Below, piece by piece: positions 18,154 to 26,620 of a stretch of DNA of 64,000 nt. The stretch is from NCBI GenBank assembly GCA_947258555.1, contig CAMYJF010000004.1:1-64000 (forward strand). The letters run 5' to 3'. Position 1 is the stretch's first letter, and every line of letters starts with the position of its first letter. The notes beneath the pieces were generated by a model. The model worked only from the letters and a program-made list of their open reading frames with translations, was not told the origin of the DNA and did not search any database. A program made the translations under genes and the position numbers. The stretch comes from an uncultured Eudoraea sp. (GTDB taxonomy: Bacteria; Bacteroidota; Bacteroidia; Flavobacteriales; Flavobacteriaceae).

Positions 18154-18660
18154 TCATTTGCGCTTGATCAAAGGTACTGCAGAACACGCTTCTCCATACA
18201 TGATGCTTTTAGCCACTTTTTCCAATTTTTGTGTGGCCATCAAGTACGCATTCGCAGGTACTGCTACCTTAGAACATCCTTTAATTATGGTGGGTTTGTT
18301 TGTAAACGGTGTTAGATCTAAACGATCTAATTCAAGGGCAAATATAGTGTTTTCCAGGAATTCTAGATCTCCTTTGACTACTTGTTTTGCATAGGGGGAT
18401 ATACGTGTAGTTATTAACATATAAGCCCAAACAGGAATAATTGCATCTGAAGAGCAGGTCAGGGCGACAAATGAATCGGTGTATTGAGACCAGTCATGAT
18501 CTTCCACCAAAGCCCGAAATTCCTTTTCCCTTAGGACAAGACCTTCATATAGCCATTCCTTTATATCTAACAAGACACGCTCTCCTGAAGGCCTGATTTC
18601 TTCCAGATCAAGGACTACGAGGCTACTCTGTGCAACTCTATTGACAATTTCGTCTGACAT
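18154..18660 (-). CDS. DUF2480 family protein
   Basis: 168 residues, no signal peptide. It opens MSDEIVNRVAQSSLVVLDLE and has the family pattern of a central CSSDAIIPVWAYMLI segment and a C-terminal KPTIIKGCSKVAVPANAYL segment, each with a conserved-looking cysteine. DUF2480 proteins occur in Bacteroidota, commonly beside SUF genes, but have no assigned function that I know. Here it is the last gene after sufT (20-nt gap), which suggests a role linked to Fe-S assembly. That link is inference from position only. Confidence 0.85.
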   Translation of the reverse strand: MSDEIVNRVAQSSLVVLDLEEIRPSGERVLLDIKEWLYEGLVLREKEFRALVEDHDWSQYTDSFVALTCSSDAIIPVWAYMLITTRISPYAKQVVKGDLEFLENTIFALELDRLDLTPFTNKPTIIKGCSKVAVPANAYLMATQKLEKVAKSIMYGEACSAVPLIKRK

Positions 18661-18680
18661 AGGTTACTCAATTTATATAA

Positions 18681-19010
18681 TTATAGCAGTCCAAGTTCCA
18701 ATCTGGCCTCTTCACTGATCAATTCCTGTGTCCAGGGCGGATCAAAAGTGATCTCTACTACTGCACCTTTCACAGCGTTGATAGATTTTACCTTCTCTTC
18801 TACTTCTACAGGCAAGCTTTCGGCCACCGGACAATTAGGAGAGGTTAATGTCATTAGGATCTTGACATCGTAGTCCTCGTTGACAAATACATCATAGATC
18901 AGGCCTAATTCGTAAATATCAACCGGAATCTCAGGATCAAAAATCGTTTTTAAGACGCGAACGATCTTATCCCCTAATTCGGCCGTATCAATGGTTTTAT
19001 TTTCTTCCAT
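18681..19010 (-). CDS. sufT: SUF-associated MIP18/DUF59 protein (SufT-like)
   Basis: 109 residues forming one MIP18 (DUF59) domain: helical N-terminus, IFDPEIPVDIYELGLIYDV, then the MTLTSPNCPVAESLP loop with the conserved cysteine, and VEITFDPPWTQELISEEAR. Stand-alone DUF59 proteins encoded with suf genes take part in Fe-S cluster assembly or maturation of target proteins. Gap to sufE is 10 nt and to DUF2480 20 nt. Cytoplasmic. Confidence 0.9.
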   Translation of the reverse strand: MEENKTIDTAELGDKIVRVLKTIFDPEIPVDIYELGLIYDVFVNEDYDVKILMTLTSPNCPVAESLPVEVEEKVKSINAVKGAVVEITFDPPWTQELISEEARLELGLL

Positions 19011-19020
19011 GTGGTGCTTC

Positions 19021-19443
19021 TTAATTCAGTTGGGTTTGATATGCAATTGCATACAATTTTAGCTGCTTGATCATATTGACCAAACCATTGGCCCTCGTGG
19101 GTGATAAATGTTCTTTTAAGCCGATCTTATCAATAAACTCCATCTCCGCATCTATTATATCCTGAGGCTTCTGATGGCTTAGTACACGGATCAATATAGC
19201 AATTATACCTTTCGTTATAATTGCATCGCTATCCGCTGTGAATACCAGTTTATCATCTTCCATTTCGGCATGGACCCATACCTTGCTTTGACAGCCTTTT
19301 ATCAGGTTGTCATCCAGCTTGAATTTAGCGTCAATAAGCGGTAAAGATCGGCCAAGGTCTATCATGTGTTCGTAGCGCTGTGTCCAGTCGTCAAACAGCT
19401 CAAATTCCTCTTGTATCTCCTCCTGTATGTCGGCTATCTTCAT
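19021..19443 (-). CDS. sufE: Cysteine desulfurase activator SufE
   Basis: 140 residues with the SufE fold. The sulfur-accepting cysteine is in LIKGCQSKVWV (about residue 50), and GLKEHLSPTRANGLVNMI marks the C-terminal part. SufE accepts persulfide sulfur from SufS and passes it to the SufBCD scaffold. The preceding lipoprotein gene ends 4 nt upstream, so the two are almost certainly translated from one mRNA. Confidence 0.95.
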   Translation of the reverse strand: MKIADIQEEIQEEFELFDDWTQRYEHMIDLGRSLPLIDAKFKLDDNLIKGCQSKVWVHAEMEDDKLVFTADSDAIITKGIIAILIRVLSHQKPQDIIDAEMEFIDKIGLKEHLSPTRANGLVNMIKQLKLYAIAYQTQLN

Positions 19444-19447
19444 ATTC

Positions 19448-19888
19448 TTAATTCTCGATCGTTCTTTCAGCTAGTTCCAATAAGGCTTCCACCAGAGGTT
19501 TTATCTCTTCCGGGGGATTCCCATGATCAAAACTAGGGCTTTCAAACTTCTTTTCGATAGTCTTCACCACTAATCCTGCCATAGGTGCACGATCTACTTC
19601 CTGCCAGGAAGTGGAAGGTTCTATATCACTTAACTTCTTTAGTTCAATGGCTTCGATCAGGCTCAATAGCGCATCCCAATCTTCAATTTCGATCGGATAT
19701 ACCTGGCCATCCTCAGATCTTCTATCCATTCGGACCTGCATCATGGTAGGCATAACCCTAACCTGGTAAAAGTATCCTCGCGTACTGGCTGTATACGTGA
19801 TCTCAGCAATATCCATGATATTCCTGTCTTTCTGACTACAGCCTTTTAAGACAGCTAAGCTAAGCACTGCCATCATCAAATATTTCAT
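19448..19888 (-). CDS. Small predicted lipoprotein embedded in the suf operon
   Basis: 146 residues beginning MKYLMMAVLSLAVLKGCSQKD, with a lipobox-like LKGC cysteine at about residue 17, so probably a membrane-anchored lipoprotein. The rest is a mixed alpha/beta domain with no motif I recognise; one helix near the C-terminus is PPEEIKPLVEALLELAERT. It sits between sufS and sufE, 4 nt from sufE and 78 nt from sufS. A secreted protein in a cytoplasmic Fe-S pathway is unexpected and the functional link is open. Confidence 0.8.
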   Translation of the reverse strand: MKYLMMAVLSLAVLKGCSQKDRNIMDIAEITYTASTRGYFYQVRVMPTMMQVRMDRRSEDGQVYPIEIEDWDALLSLIEAIELKKLSDIEPSTSWQEVDRAPMAGLVVKTIEKKFESPSFDHGNPPEEIKPLVEALLELAERTIEN

Positions 19889-19908
19889 CTTCCTATGCTC
19901 TGGAACGG

Positions 19909-19916
19909 CAAAAATA
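19909..19916 (-). promoter_or_regulatory. Putative internal suf promoter (-7 element)
   Basis: Minus-strand TATTTTTG matches TAnnTTTG exactly and lies in the only long gap of the operon, about 20 nt before the lipoprotein ATG. It could express lipoprotein-sufE-sufT-DUF2480 separately. No -33 element at standard spacing, so confidence is limited. Confidence 0.4.
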
Positions 19917-19966
19917 AATAAACGCCCCTAATGCCCCGTTCTAATTAAGGTTTTACTAAGAAAACT

Positions 19967-21193
19967 TTATAGTAACATCTTGATAGCCCGTTCAATACCT
20001 AAAATCAAAGCATCTACCTCTGCTGTGTTATTGTAAAAACTAAAACTGGCACGTACCGTTCCGGGGATATTATAGAAGTTCATAATAGGTTGGGCGCAGT
20101 GATGCCCGGTACGGACGGCTATACCCATTTTATCTAATAAGGTCCCAAGGTCATAGGGATGGATCCCTTCAATATTGAAGGAAATAACTGCAGCCTTTTC
20201 CGATGAAGTTCCAAATATTCTCATTCCAGGGATTTCCAGCATCTTTTTTGTCGCGTATTGCAGCAACTCATCCTCATAATCGGAGATGTTCTGCATACCA
20301 ATGGCATCAATGTATCTAATCGCTACGCCAAAGGCGATCCCACCACTGATATTTGGTGTTCCTGCCTCAAACTTATGAGGCAAATCAGCATAAGTGGTCT
20401 TTTCAAAGGTCACCTCGCTGATCATTTCGCCACCCCCTTGATACGGAGGTAGCATACGTAACCATTCTTCCTTACCGTAAAGCATGCCGATCCCTGTTGG
20501 ACCACACATTTTATGTGCCGATGCCGTATAAAAATCTACATCAAGTGCCTGCAGATCTACAGCCATATGAGGAGCAGCCTGGGCGCCGTCTATCAACACA
20601 GCAGCGCCTGCATCATGGGCCCATTGGATCATGTCTTTTACCGGATTGATCGTACCCAGTGCATTTGATACATGGTTAAAAAAGACCAGCCGCGTTTTGT
20701 CATTGAGTAAATCGCGATAGGTATCCAGAATCAAATCTCCTTCTTCATCCATAGGGATGACTTTTAAAACAGCGCCAGTATAGTCGCAAAGCATTTGTAC
20801 GGGTACGATATTGGAATGGTGTTCCATGGCCGAAACAAGTACCTCATCACCCGGTTTTAACACAGAGCGGAAACCATGAGTAACGATATTGATGCTATGA
20901 GTCGTTCCTGAAGTAAAAATAATTTCATGGTTATGTTTTGCATTAAAATGGCCTTGCACCACTTTTCTTGCAAATTCATATGCTTCGGTGGCTTCCTGGG
21001 CTAGAGTATGAACACCGCGATGAATATTCGCATTATAATAACTGTAATATTTCGTGATCGCATCGATAACCAGCTGGGGTGTCTGGGATGTGGCAGCATT
21101 GTCAAAATAAACGAGGGGGTACCCATTGATTTCCCGCTGTAGTATGGGAAAGTCTTTTCGAATCGCTTGAATATCGAGAGCCGTAGAAGGCAT
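19967..21193 (-). CDS. sufS: SufS-type cysteine desulfurase
   Basis: 408 residues, a group II cysteine desulfurase. The PLP lysine is in TASAHKMCGPTGIGMLYG (about K228), the cofactor-binding His in SAMEHHSNIVP, and the catalytic cysteine in RTGHHCAQPIM near residue 370. It removes sulfur from cysteine and hands it to SufE, whose gene lies two positions downstream. Nineteen nt separate it from sufD. Confidence 0.96.
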   Translation of the reverse strand: MPSTALDIQAIRKDFPILQREINGYPLVYFDNAATSQTPQLVIDAITKYYSYYNANIHRGVHTLAQEATEAYEFARKVVQGHFNAKHNHEIIFTSGTTHSINIVTHGFRSVLKPGDEVLVSAMEHHSNIVPVQMLCDYTGAVLKVIPMDEEGDLILDTYRDLLNDKTRLVFFNHVSNALGTINPVKDMIQWAHDAGAAVLIDGAQAAPHMAVDLQALDVDFYTASAHKMCGPTGIGMLYGKEEWLRMLPPYQGGGEMISEVTFEKTTYADLPHKFEAGTPNISGGIAFGVAIRYIDAIGMQNISDYEDELLQYATKKMLEIPGMRIFGTSSEKAAVISFNIEGIHPYDLGTLLDKMGIAVRTGHHCAQPIMNFYNIPGTVRASFSFYNNTAEVDALILGIERAIKMLL

Positions 21194-21212
21194 ATTTATG
21201 GTTTTAGCCTTG

Positions 21213-22529
21213 TTACAGGTCGAATCCTAATCTGACTTCTAACTTACCGGCTATAAGCTTATTAATTCTTTTTTTCAGTTCTGGAATGCGCACACTCTCC
21301 AATACGTTATTGGCAAAGGCGTACATTAAAAGAGCAGCTGCTTCTTTTTCAGGAATGCCCCTGGTCTGCAGATAAAATAGCGCTTCGCGGTCTAATTGAC
21401 CAATGGTACAACCATGTGAACACTTGACATCATCGGCAAAGATCTCCAATTGTGGTTTGGAGTTTACAGTAGCCCGATCGCTGATCAGGACATTGTTGTT
21501 TTGCTGAAAAGCATTTGTTTTTTGTGCGATCTCATCTACAATTATCTTCCCATTGAATACACCCGTTGCCCGATCATTGAATATTCCTTTATAATCCTGA
21601 TGGCTTTCACTATTGGGTTGTCGATGGTGTACCAACGTATGGTGATCCACATGTTGTTTTTCATCCAGGATGGTCACGCCTTTCAATGTGGAATCAACGT
21701 ATTCGCCGTTCTGGTAGAAATTGAGATTATTGCGTGTCAATTTACCTCCAAAGGCGAAAGTGTGCACGCTCACATGACTTTTTCCTTTCTGGTCGATATA
21801 GGTGTTATCGATCAGAGAAGCCCCTGGCATATCATTCTGCACTTTATAATAATCTATAATGGCATTCGCTCCGGCAAAGATCTCGGTGACTGAATTTGTA
21901 AGCACCTCATTTTCTGTTAAACTCTGATGCCGTTCAATCACCTGTAGTTCGGCATTTTCTTCAACAATAATGAGATTCCTGGGTTGCAACATAATAGCCG
22001 ATTCACTGCCTGAACTAAAATGAAGAATTTCCACAGGTTTTATCGGGGCCTTATGTTTTGGAATATAGATATAAGCACCTTCTTTACTGAAAGCTGTATT
22101 TAAACTGGTTAGTGAATCGTCTTTGGCCGCGCTCTTATTAAAATAGACATCAACAACAGGCTTATACATAGGTTTGGTAAGGGCTGCGCTCAACAAACAA
22201 ATATCCACGCCGTCATGGGTAGTTTCTGATAGGTAAGAGCTATAGATCCCATCTATGAAAACGATCTTATAGGTATCAATTTCATGAAGGAAATACTTCT
22301 TTACATCTCTGTATTCAAGGGCCTCTGCTTCTTTGGGAAAAATGCTGAAATTTGTCTTCTGTAGTTGTTTCAATGAGGTGTATTTCCAAGCCTCTTCTTT
22401 TCTTCCCGGAAATCCTTTATCCTCAAATGTCTTTATAGCTTCAGAGCGAATATCGTGCACCGGATGGTCCACATCGATGGTATTCTCGAAGGCCAGAAAT
22501 GAAGAGACTAATTTTTCCTTTAGGTCCAT
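21213..22529 (-). CDS. sufD: Fe-S cluster assembly protein SufD
   Basis: 438 residues. The C-terminal half is the SufB/SufD right-handed beta-helix, with HTFAFGGKLTRNNLNFYQ, GIFNDRATGVFNGKI and VKCSHGCTIGQLDREALFYL, the last holding the conserved cysteine and histidines at the SufB interface. SufD pairs with SufB and SufC in the scaffold complex that builds Fe-S clusters. Position sufB-sufC-sufD is canonical. Confidence 0.96.
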   Translation of the reverse strand: MDLKEKLVSSFLAFENTIDVDHPVHDIRSEAIKTFEDKGFPGRKEEAWKYTSLKQLQKTNFSIFPKEAEALEYRDVKKYFLHEIDTYKIVFIDGIYSSYLSETTHDGVDICLLSAALTKPMYKPVVDVYFNKSAAKDDSLTSLNTAFSKEGAYIYIPKHKAPIKPVEILHFSSGSESAIMLQPRNLIIVEENAELQVIERHQSLTENEVLTNSVTEIFAGANAIIDYYKVQNDMPGASLIDNTYIDQKGKSHVSVHTFAFGGKLTRNNLNFYQNGEYVDSTLKGVTILDEKQHVDHHTLVHHRQPNSESHQDYKGIFNDRATGVFNGKIIVDEIAQKTNAFQQNNNVLISDRATVNSKPQLEIFADDVKCSHGCTIGQLDREALFYLQTRGIPEKEAAALLMYAFANNVLESVRIPELKKRINKLIAGKLEVRLGFDL

Positions 22530-22547
22530 AATAAGACAGCTTTTAGC

Positions 22548-23300
22548 TTAGGCAACAGATTCATTTTTCAGCCAGTCATAACCCTTTTCTTCTAACTCAA
22601 GGGCTAAATCCTTGTTGCCAGATTTAACGATCTTACCTTCGTGCAACACATGAACAAAATCAGGCACGATGTGTTCTAAAAGTCTTTGATAATGTGTGAT
22701 CACGATAATGGCATTATCCTTACCCCTTAGTTTATTTACCCCATTTGCCACGATCCGGAGGGCATCAATATCCAGGCCCGAATCTGTTTCATCCAGGATG
22801 GCCAATTTAGGTTCAAGCATAGCCATTTGGAAAATCTCATTCCTCTTTTTCTCCCCGCCTGAAAAGCCTTCATTCAGGGAACGCGATAAAAACTTTCTGT
22901 CAATGTCTAAAAGCTCAGATTTCTGGCGAATTTGCTTGAGCATTTCATTGGCTGGCATTTCTTTTTCCCCTCTGGCTTTCCGTGATTCATTGATCGCAGT
23001 TTTCATAAAATTGGTCACCGTGACCCCTGGGATCTCTACCGGATATTGGAAGGACATAAATACGCCTTTGTGCGCGCGTTCTTCAGGAGAAACATCTTCC
23101 AGATCCTCTCCGTTCAGGAGCACGATACCCTGGGTAACCTCAAATTCTTCTTTCCCTGCAATGACTGATGCCAGGGTACTTTTTCCGGAACCGTTCGGGC
23201 CCATTATGGCATGAACTTCCCCGGGATTAACCTCAAGGTTGATCCCATTTAATATTTCATTGCCTTCAACACCGGCATGTAAATCTTTGATCTTTAACAT
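22548..23300 (-). CDS. sufC: Fe-S cluster assembly ATPase SufC
   Basis: 250 residues from the ATG at 23300 (MLKIKDLHAGVEG); a TTG five codons upstream is a weaker alternative. ABC ATPase with Walker A GPNGSGKST, signature LNEGFSGGEKKRNEI (the SufC-specific SGGEKKRNE form) and Walker B AILDETDSGLDIDAL. It powers conformational change in the SufBCD scaffold. Cytoplasmic, without a transmembrane partner. Confidence 0.97.
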   Translation of the reverse strand: MLKIKDLHAGVEGNEILNGINLEVNPGEVHAIMGPNGSGKSTLASVIAGKEEFEVTQGIVLLNGEDLEDVSPEERAHKGVFMSFQYPVEIPGVTVTNFMKTAINESRKARGEKEMPANEMLKQIRQKSELLDIDRKFLSRSLNEGFSGGEKKRNEIFQMAMLEPKLAILDETDSGLDIDALRIVANGVNKLRGKDNAIIVITHYQRLLEHIVPDFVHVLHEGKIVKSGNKDLALELEEKGYDWLKNESVA

Positions 23301-23336
23301 TTGTGTACTCTTCAATCTGTTATCAATTGATCTTTA

Positions 23337-24782
23337 TTATCCTACTGAGCCTTCAAGGCTGATCTCTAATAATTTTTGTGCTTCCACGGCAAACTCCATC
23401 GGAAGCTTATTCAAAACTTCTTTACTAAACCCATTGACAATTAAGGCAATTGCTTTTTCTGTATCAATCCCACGCTGGTTGCAATAAAAGATCTGATCCT
23501 CGCCGATCTTACTCGTTGTGGCCTCGTGTTCTATCTGAGCTGTTTTATTCTTTACTTCAATATAAGGGAAGGTATGCGCCCCGCACTGATTCCCCATTAA
23601 GAGTGAATCGCACTGAGAGAAATTCCTGGCATTCGATGCCCTGCTATGCACTTGCACAAGCCCTCTATAGCTGTTTTGTGATCTCCCCGCAGAGATCCCT
23701 TTACTAATAATGGTACTCCTGGTGTTTTTTCCTAAATGGATCATCTTCGTCCCTGTGTCGGCTTGCTGGTAGTTATTCGTTACAGCTATCGAATAGAATT
23801 CACCAATGGAATTATCCCCTTTAAGAATACAGGAAGGATATTTCCAGGTAATTGCGGATCCTGTTTCAACTTGTGTCCATGAGATCTTTGCATTCTTCTC
23901 ACAAATACCTCTTTTAGTGACAAAATTGAAAACACCACCCTTGCCTTCTTTATTGCCAGGAAACCAATTTTGCACAGTAGAATACTTGATCTCTGCATCG
24001 TCTAAAGCGATCAGTTCTACAACGGCGGCATGGAGTTGATTTTCATCACGTGAAGGGGCAGTACAGCCCTCCAGGTAGCTCACATAGCTACCTTCATCGG
24101 CTATGACCAGTGTGCGCTCGAATTGTCCGGTTCCCGCCTGATTGATTCGGAAGTAGGTCGACAATTCCATTGGACAGCGCACTCCTTTCGGGATGTAACA
24201 GAAAGAACCATCTGAAAAAACAGCAGAATTTAAGGCCGCGTAGAAATTGTCCTTTTGTGGGACCACAGAGCCTATATATTTCTTTACCAATTCTGGATGT
24301 TCTCTGATGGCTTCGGCCATGGAGCAAAAAATGATCCCTCTTTCGGCCAATGTCTTTTTAAAAGTCGTTGCTACAGATACGGAATCCATAACAATGTCTA
24401 CGGCTACCCCAGCTAATTTCTTTTGTTCCTCAATTGGGATACCCAATCGCTTAAACGTGTCTAGCAATTCGGGATCTACCTCATCGAGGCTCTCATATTT
24501 TGGTTTTTTGTTAGGTGCTGAGTAATAGGATATATCCTGGAATTCAGGTTTTTTGTAGTTGATATTAGCCCATTCAGGCTCTTCCATTTTTTTCCATATA
24601 CGAAACGACTCCAGTCGCCATTCCGTCATCCACTCTGGTTCTTCCTTCTTTTTGGAAATAGCCCGTACAATATTTTCATCTAAGCCTTTAGGAAAGGTGT
24701 CCGACTCAATATCTGTATAGAAACCATATTCGTATTCCTTGGTTTCCAGTTCCTTCTTTAATTCCTCTTCAGTATATGCCAT
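23337..24782 (-). CDS. sufB: Fe-S cluster assembly scaffold SufB
   Basis: 481 residues, the usual length. Characteristic segments are [50 protein letters not shown] and the C-terminal [22 protein letters not shown]. The cysteine in YLEGCTAP and the ligand residues near GEDQ belong to the sulfur-transfer tunnel and nascent cluster site known for SufB. Second gene of the operon after the A-type carrier. Confidence 0.97.
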   Translation of the reverse strand: MAYTEEELKKELETKEYEYGFYTDIESDTFPKGLDENIVRAISKKKEEPEWMTEWRLESFRIWKKMEEPEWANINYKKPEFQDISYYSAPNKKPKYESLDEVDPELLDTFKRLGIPIEEQKKLAGVAVDIVMDSVSVATTFKKTLAERGIIFCSMAEAIREHPELVKKYIGSVVPQKDNFYAALNSAVFSDGSFCYIPKGVRCPMELSTYFRINQAGTGQFERTLVIADEGSYVSYLEGCTAPSRDENQLHAAVVELIALDDAEIKYSTVQNWFPGNKEGKGGVFNFVTKRGICEKNAKISWTQVETGSAITWKYPSCILKGDNSIGEFYSIAVTNNYQQADTGTKMIHLGKNTRSTIISKGISAGRSQNSYRGLVQVHSRASNARNFSQCDSLLMGNQCGAHTFPYIEVKNKTAQIEHEATTSKIGEDQIFYCNQRGIDTEKAIALIVNGFSKEVLNKLPMEFAVEAQKLLEISLEGSVG

Positions 24783-24811
24783 TAGATCGCTCTTGGTTTA
24801 GAAAAAAGAAC

Positions 24812-25141
24812 TTAGAGTGAAAAGCTTTCCCCACATCCACAGGTTCGCTGTGCATTCGGATTGTTAAATACAAATCCCTTGCCGTTGAGTCCCCCCGAAT
24901 ATTCCAAAGTCGTCCCAACGAGGTATAAAAAACTTTTCTTATCTACGATTATGCGTACGTTATTATCCTCAAATACCTTATCCAATTCGTTCGCTGCCTT
25001 GTCAAAATCCAATTCGTAGGACAGACCACTGCAACCACCACTCTTAACACCCACACGCACATAGTCTTTCGATGCATCAAAACCCCCTTCGGTCATTAAT
25101 GCTACCACTCTTTTTTTTGCGCCTTCAGATACTTTGATCAT
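24812..25141 (-). CDS. sufA: A-type Fe-S carrier (SufA/IscA/HesB family)
   Basis: 109 residues forming one HesB domain. The three cluster-binding cysteines are visible: one in GVKSGGCSGLSYELDF (about residue 37) and two in the C-terminal RTCGCGESF. It carries Fe-S clusters from the scaffold to apoproteins. First gene of the suf operon, with a -7 element and operator-like repeat directly upstream. Confidence 0.93.
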   Translation of the reverse strand: MIKVSEGAKKRVVALMTEGGFDASKDYVRVGVKSGGCSGLSYELDFDKAANELDKVFEDNNVRIIVDKKSFLYLVGTTLEYSGGLNGKGFVFNNPNAQRTCGCGESFSL

Positions 25142-25171
25142 TCCTTATATGGATTAATTCTAAATAGAGTA

Positions 25172-25206
25172 CAAATATAGCGCAAACCTAGGGTTTTACC
25201 ATAGGT
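25172..25206 (-). promoter_or_regulatory. suf operon promoter with overlapping imperfect palindrome
   Basis: Minus-strand TATATTTG (25172-25179) matches the -7 consensus and lies 30 nt before the sufA ATG. ACCTAGGG (25186-25193) and CCATAGGT (25199-25206) form an inverted repeat of 8 bp with one mismatch and a 5-nt spacer, occupying the -33 region where no good TTG box is seen. That is where an iron- or Fe-S-responsive regulator could bind. Confidence 0.5.
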
Positions 25207-25265
25207 AATAACATTATTCTAACGATAAAAGAATAAGAAAATATTATAGTAAAAGAGTAGCTGTA

Positions 25266-26612
25266 TTATCTGATCTTGACCACTACCAGATCTGTACTTC
25301 CTTTATGAGATATCCCAGCCATATCGGGGCTTAGGCTTTCGCCGATCAGGACTATGCTTTTATCCGCATTTTCAACTGCATCAAATGCAAAATCCAGGTC
25401 CTGGCCCCCAAAGGATTGTTGCCACACTACCTGTCCATTATCATCTGTGCGCAGGACCCACATATCATTCTCTCCAAAATTATCGGAACTATCCCCATCG
25501 ATGCTTTTTGAATTACCGGAAATGATATAGCCCCCGCGTTTTGCAATATGAATGCTCCTGGCCAATTCTGAAGCCGTTCCACCAATGCTTTTCTCCCATA
25601 ATAAATCCCCTTGTTTGTCTATTTTGATCATCCAAATATCAGATTCACCAATGGGGCTTGAAATGTCATTATCAGAAGAAAACGAATGCCCGGCAACAAC
25701 ATAGGCCCTGTCATTGGTAAGGCTAATATCATAGGCAATATCTATCCCGCTTCCTCCATAGGATCTTTCCCAGATCATTTGGCCTTCCTCCGAGATCTTT
25801 ATGATCCAGAAATCGTAACTGCCCCTGGAATTACTAATGTCGAAATCATTACTCTCGGATGCGCCTGCCATTATATAGCCTCCATCCCAGGCAGGAACTA
25901 CTGAATAGGCCCGGTCATTATTCGTCCCCCCAAAATAACGACGCCATTGCAGGTTCCCATTACCATCGATCTTCGTTCCCCAAAATTCGCCGACTCCGTG
26001 TCGGGCACTGGGGATTGCCTTATCATCGTAGCCATCGGAGCGGGCAGAAGTAATATCCAGAAAACCGACAAAAAAGAAGCCACCATCCGCTGTTTGTATG
26101 ATATCATAGGAATGATCATGACCAGAAAAACCAAAGCTGCGTTCCCATAATATATTGCCCTTGGAATCGAGCCTTAGGATCCAATTGTCATGAAATCCTT
26201 CATTGTTGCTGGAATCTCCATCGCTGCTCATAGCGTATCCAGTTATCGCATAGCCGCCATCTGCAGTTTGTATAATAGATTGACCCTGGTCATCTCGAGA
26301 ACCCCCATAGGTTTTGCTCCACAGCACCTCTCCTTCATCATCCAGGCGAAGTAACCAATAATCGTTCACAGCTGTTGTTTTCTCTGCCAGCTCCCCATCT
26401 GTGCTATTGGAAAAGCCAAAAATGGCATAACCACCGTCCTGGGTGCTGATAATGGATCGCCCTGTATCTTCGCCACTACCCCCATAGGATTTTACCCATT
26501 CAAGTTCGCCAATGAAAAAAGTATCATCGATCTCCCCATTGATGTTGTAGATCTCATCATCCTGGCATGAGAAGATCGCAAATAAACCAAGTATGTATAT
26601 TGCTTTTTTCAA
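25266..26612 (-). CDS. Lipoprotein with seven tandem propeller repeats
   Basis: 448 residues. A lipobox-like FAIFSCQDDE puts the lipidated cysteine at about residue 16. The mature part consists of seven repeats of about 55 residues built on the pattern GxxxWxxxxGGSxxDxxxxIxxTxDGGYxxxGxSxSxDGD, each ending in WxxxxDxxG; this suggests a seven-bladed beta-propeller. Start MKKAIYILG is well supported. Probably surface or periplasmic; ligand unknown. Its stop-to-start gap with the upstream choice-of-anchor B lipoprotein is 8 nt, so the two form an operon. Confidence 0.85.
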   Translation of the reverse strand: MKKAIYILGLFAIFSCQDDEIYNINGEIDDTFFIGELEWVKSYGGSGEDTGRSIISTQDGGYAIFGFSNSTDGELAEKTTAVNDYWLLRLDDEGEVLWSKTYGGSRDDQGQSIIQTADGGYAITGYAMSSDGDSSNNEGFHDNWILRLDSKGNILWERSFGFSGHDHSYDIIQTADGGFFFVGFLDITSARSDGYDDKAIPSARHGVGEFWGTKIDGNGNLQWRRYFGGTNNDRAYSVVPAWDGGYIMAGASESNDFDISNSRGSYDFWIIKISEEGQMIWERSYGGSGIDIAYDISLTNDRAYVVAGHSFSSDNDISSPIGESDIWMIKIDKQGDLLWEKSIGGTASELARSIHIAKRGGYIISGNSKSIDGDSSDNFGENDMWVLRTDDNGQVVWQQSFGGQDLDFAFDAVENADKSIVLIGESLSPDMAGISHKGSTDLVVVKIR

Positions 26613-26620
26613 AGAGCGCT

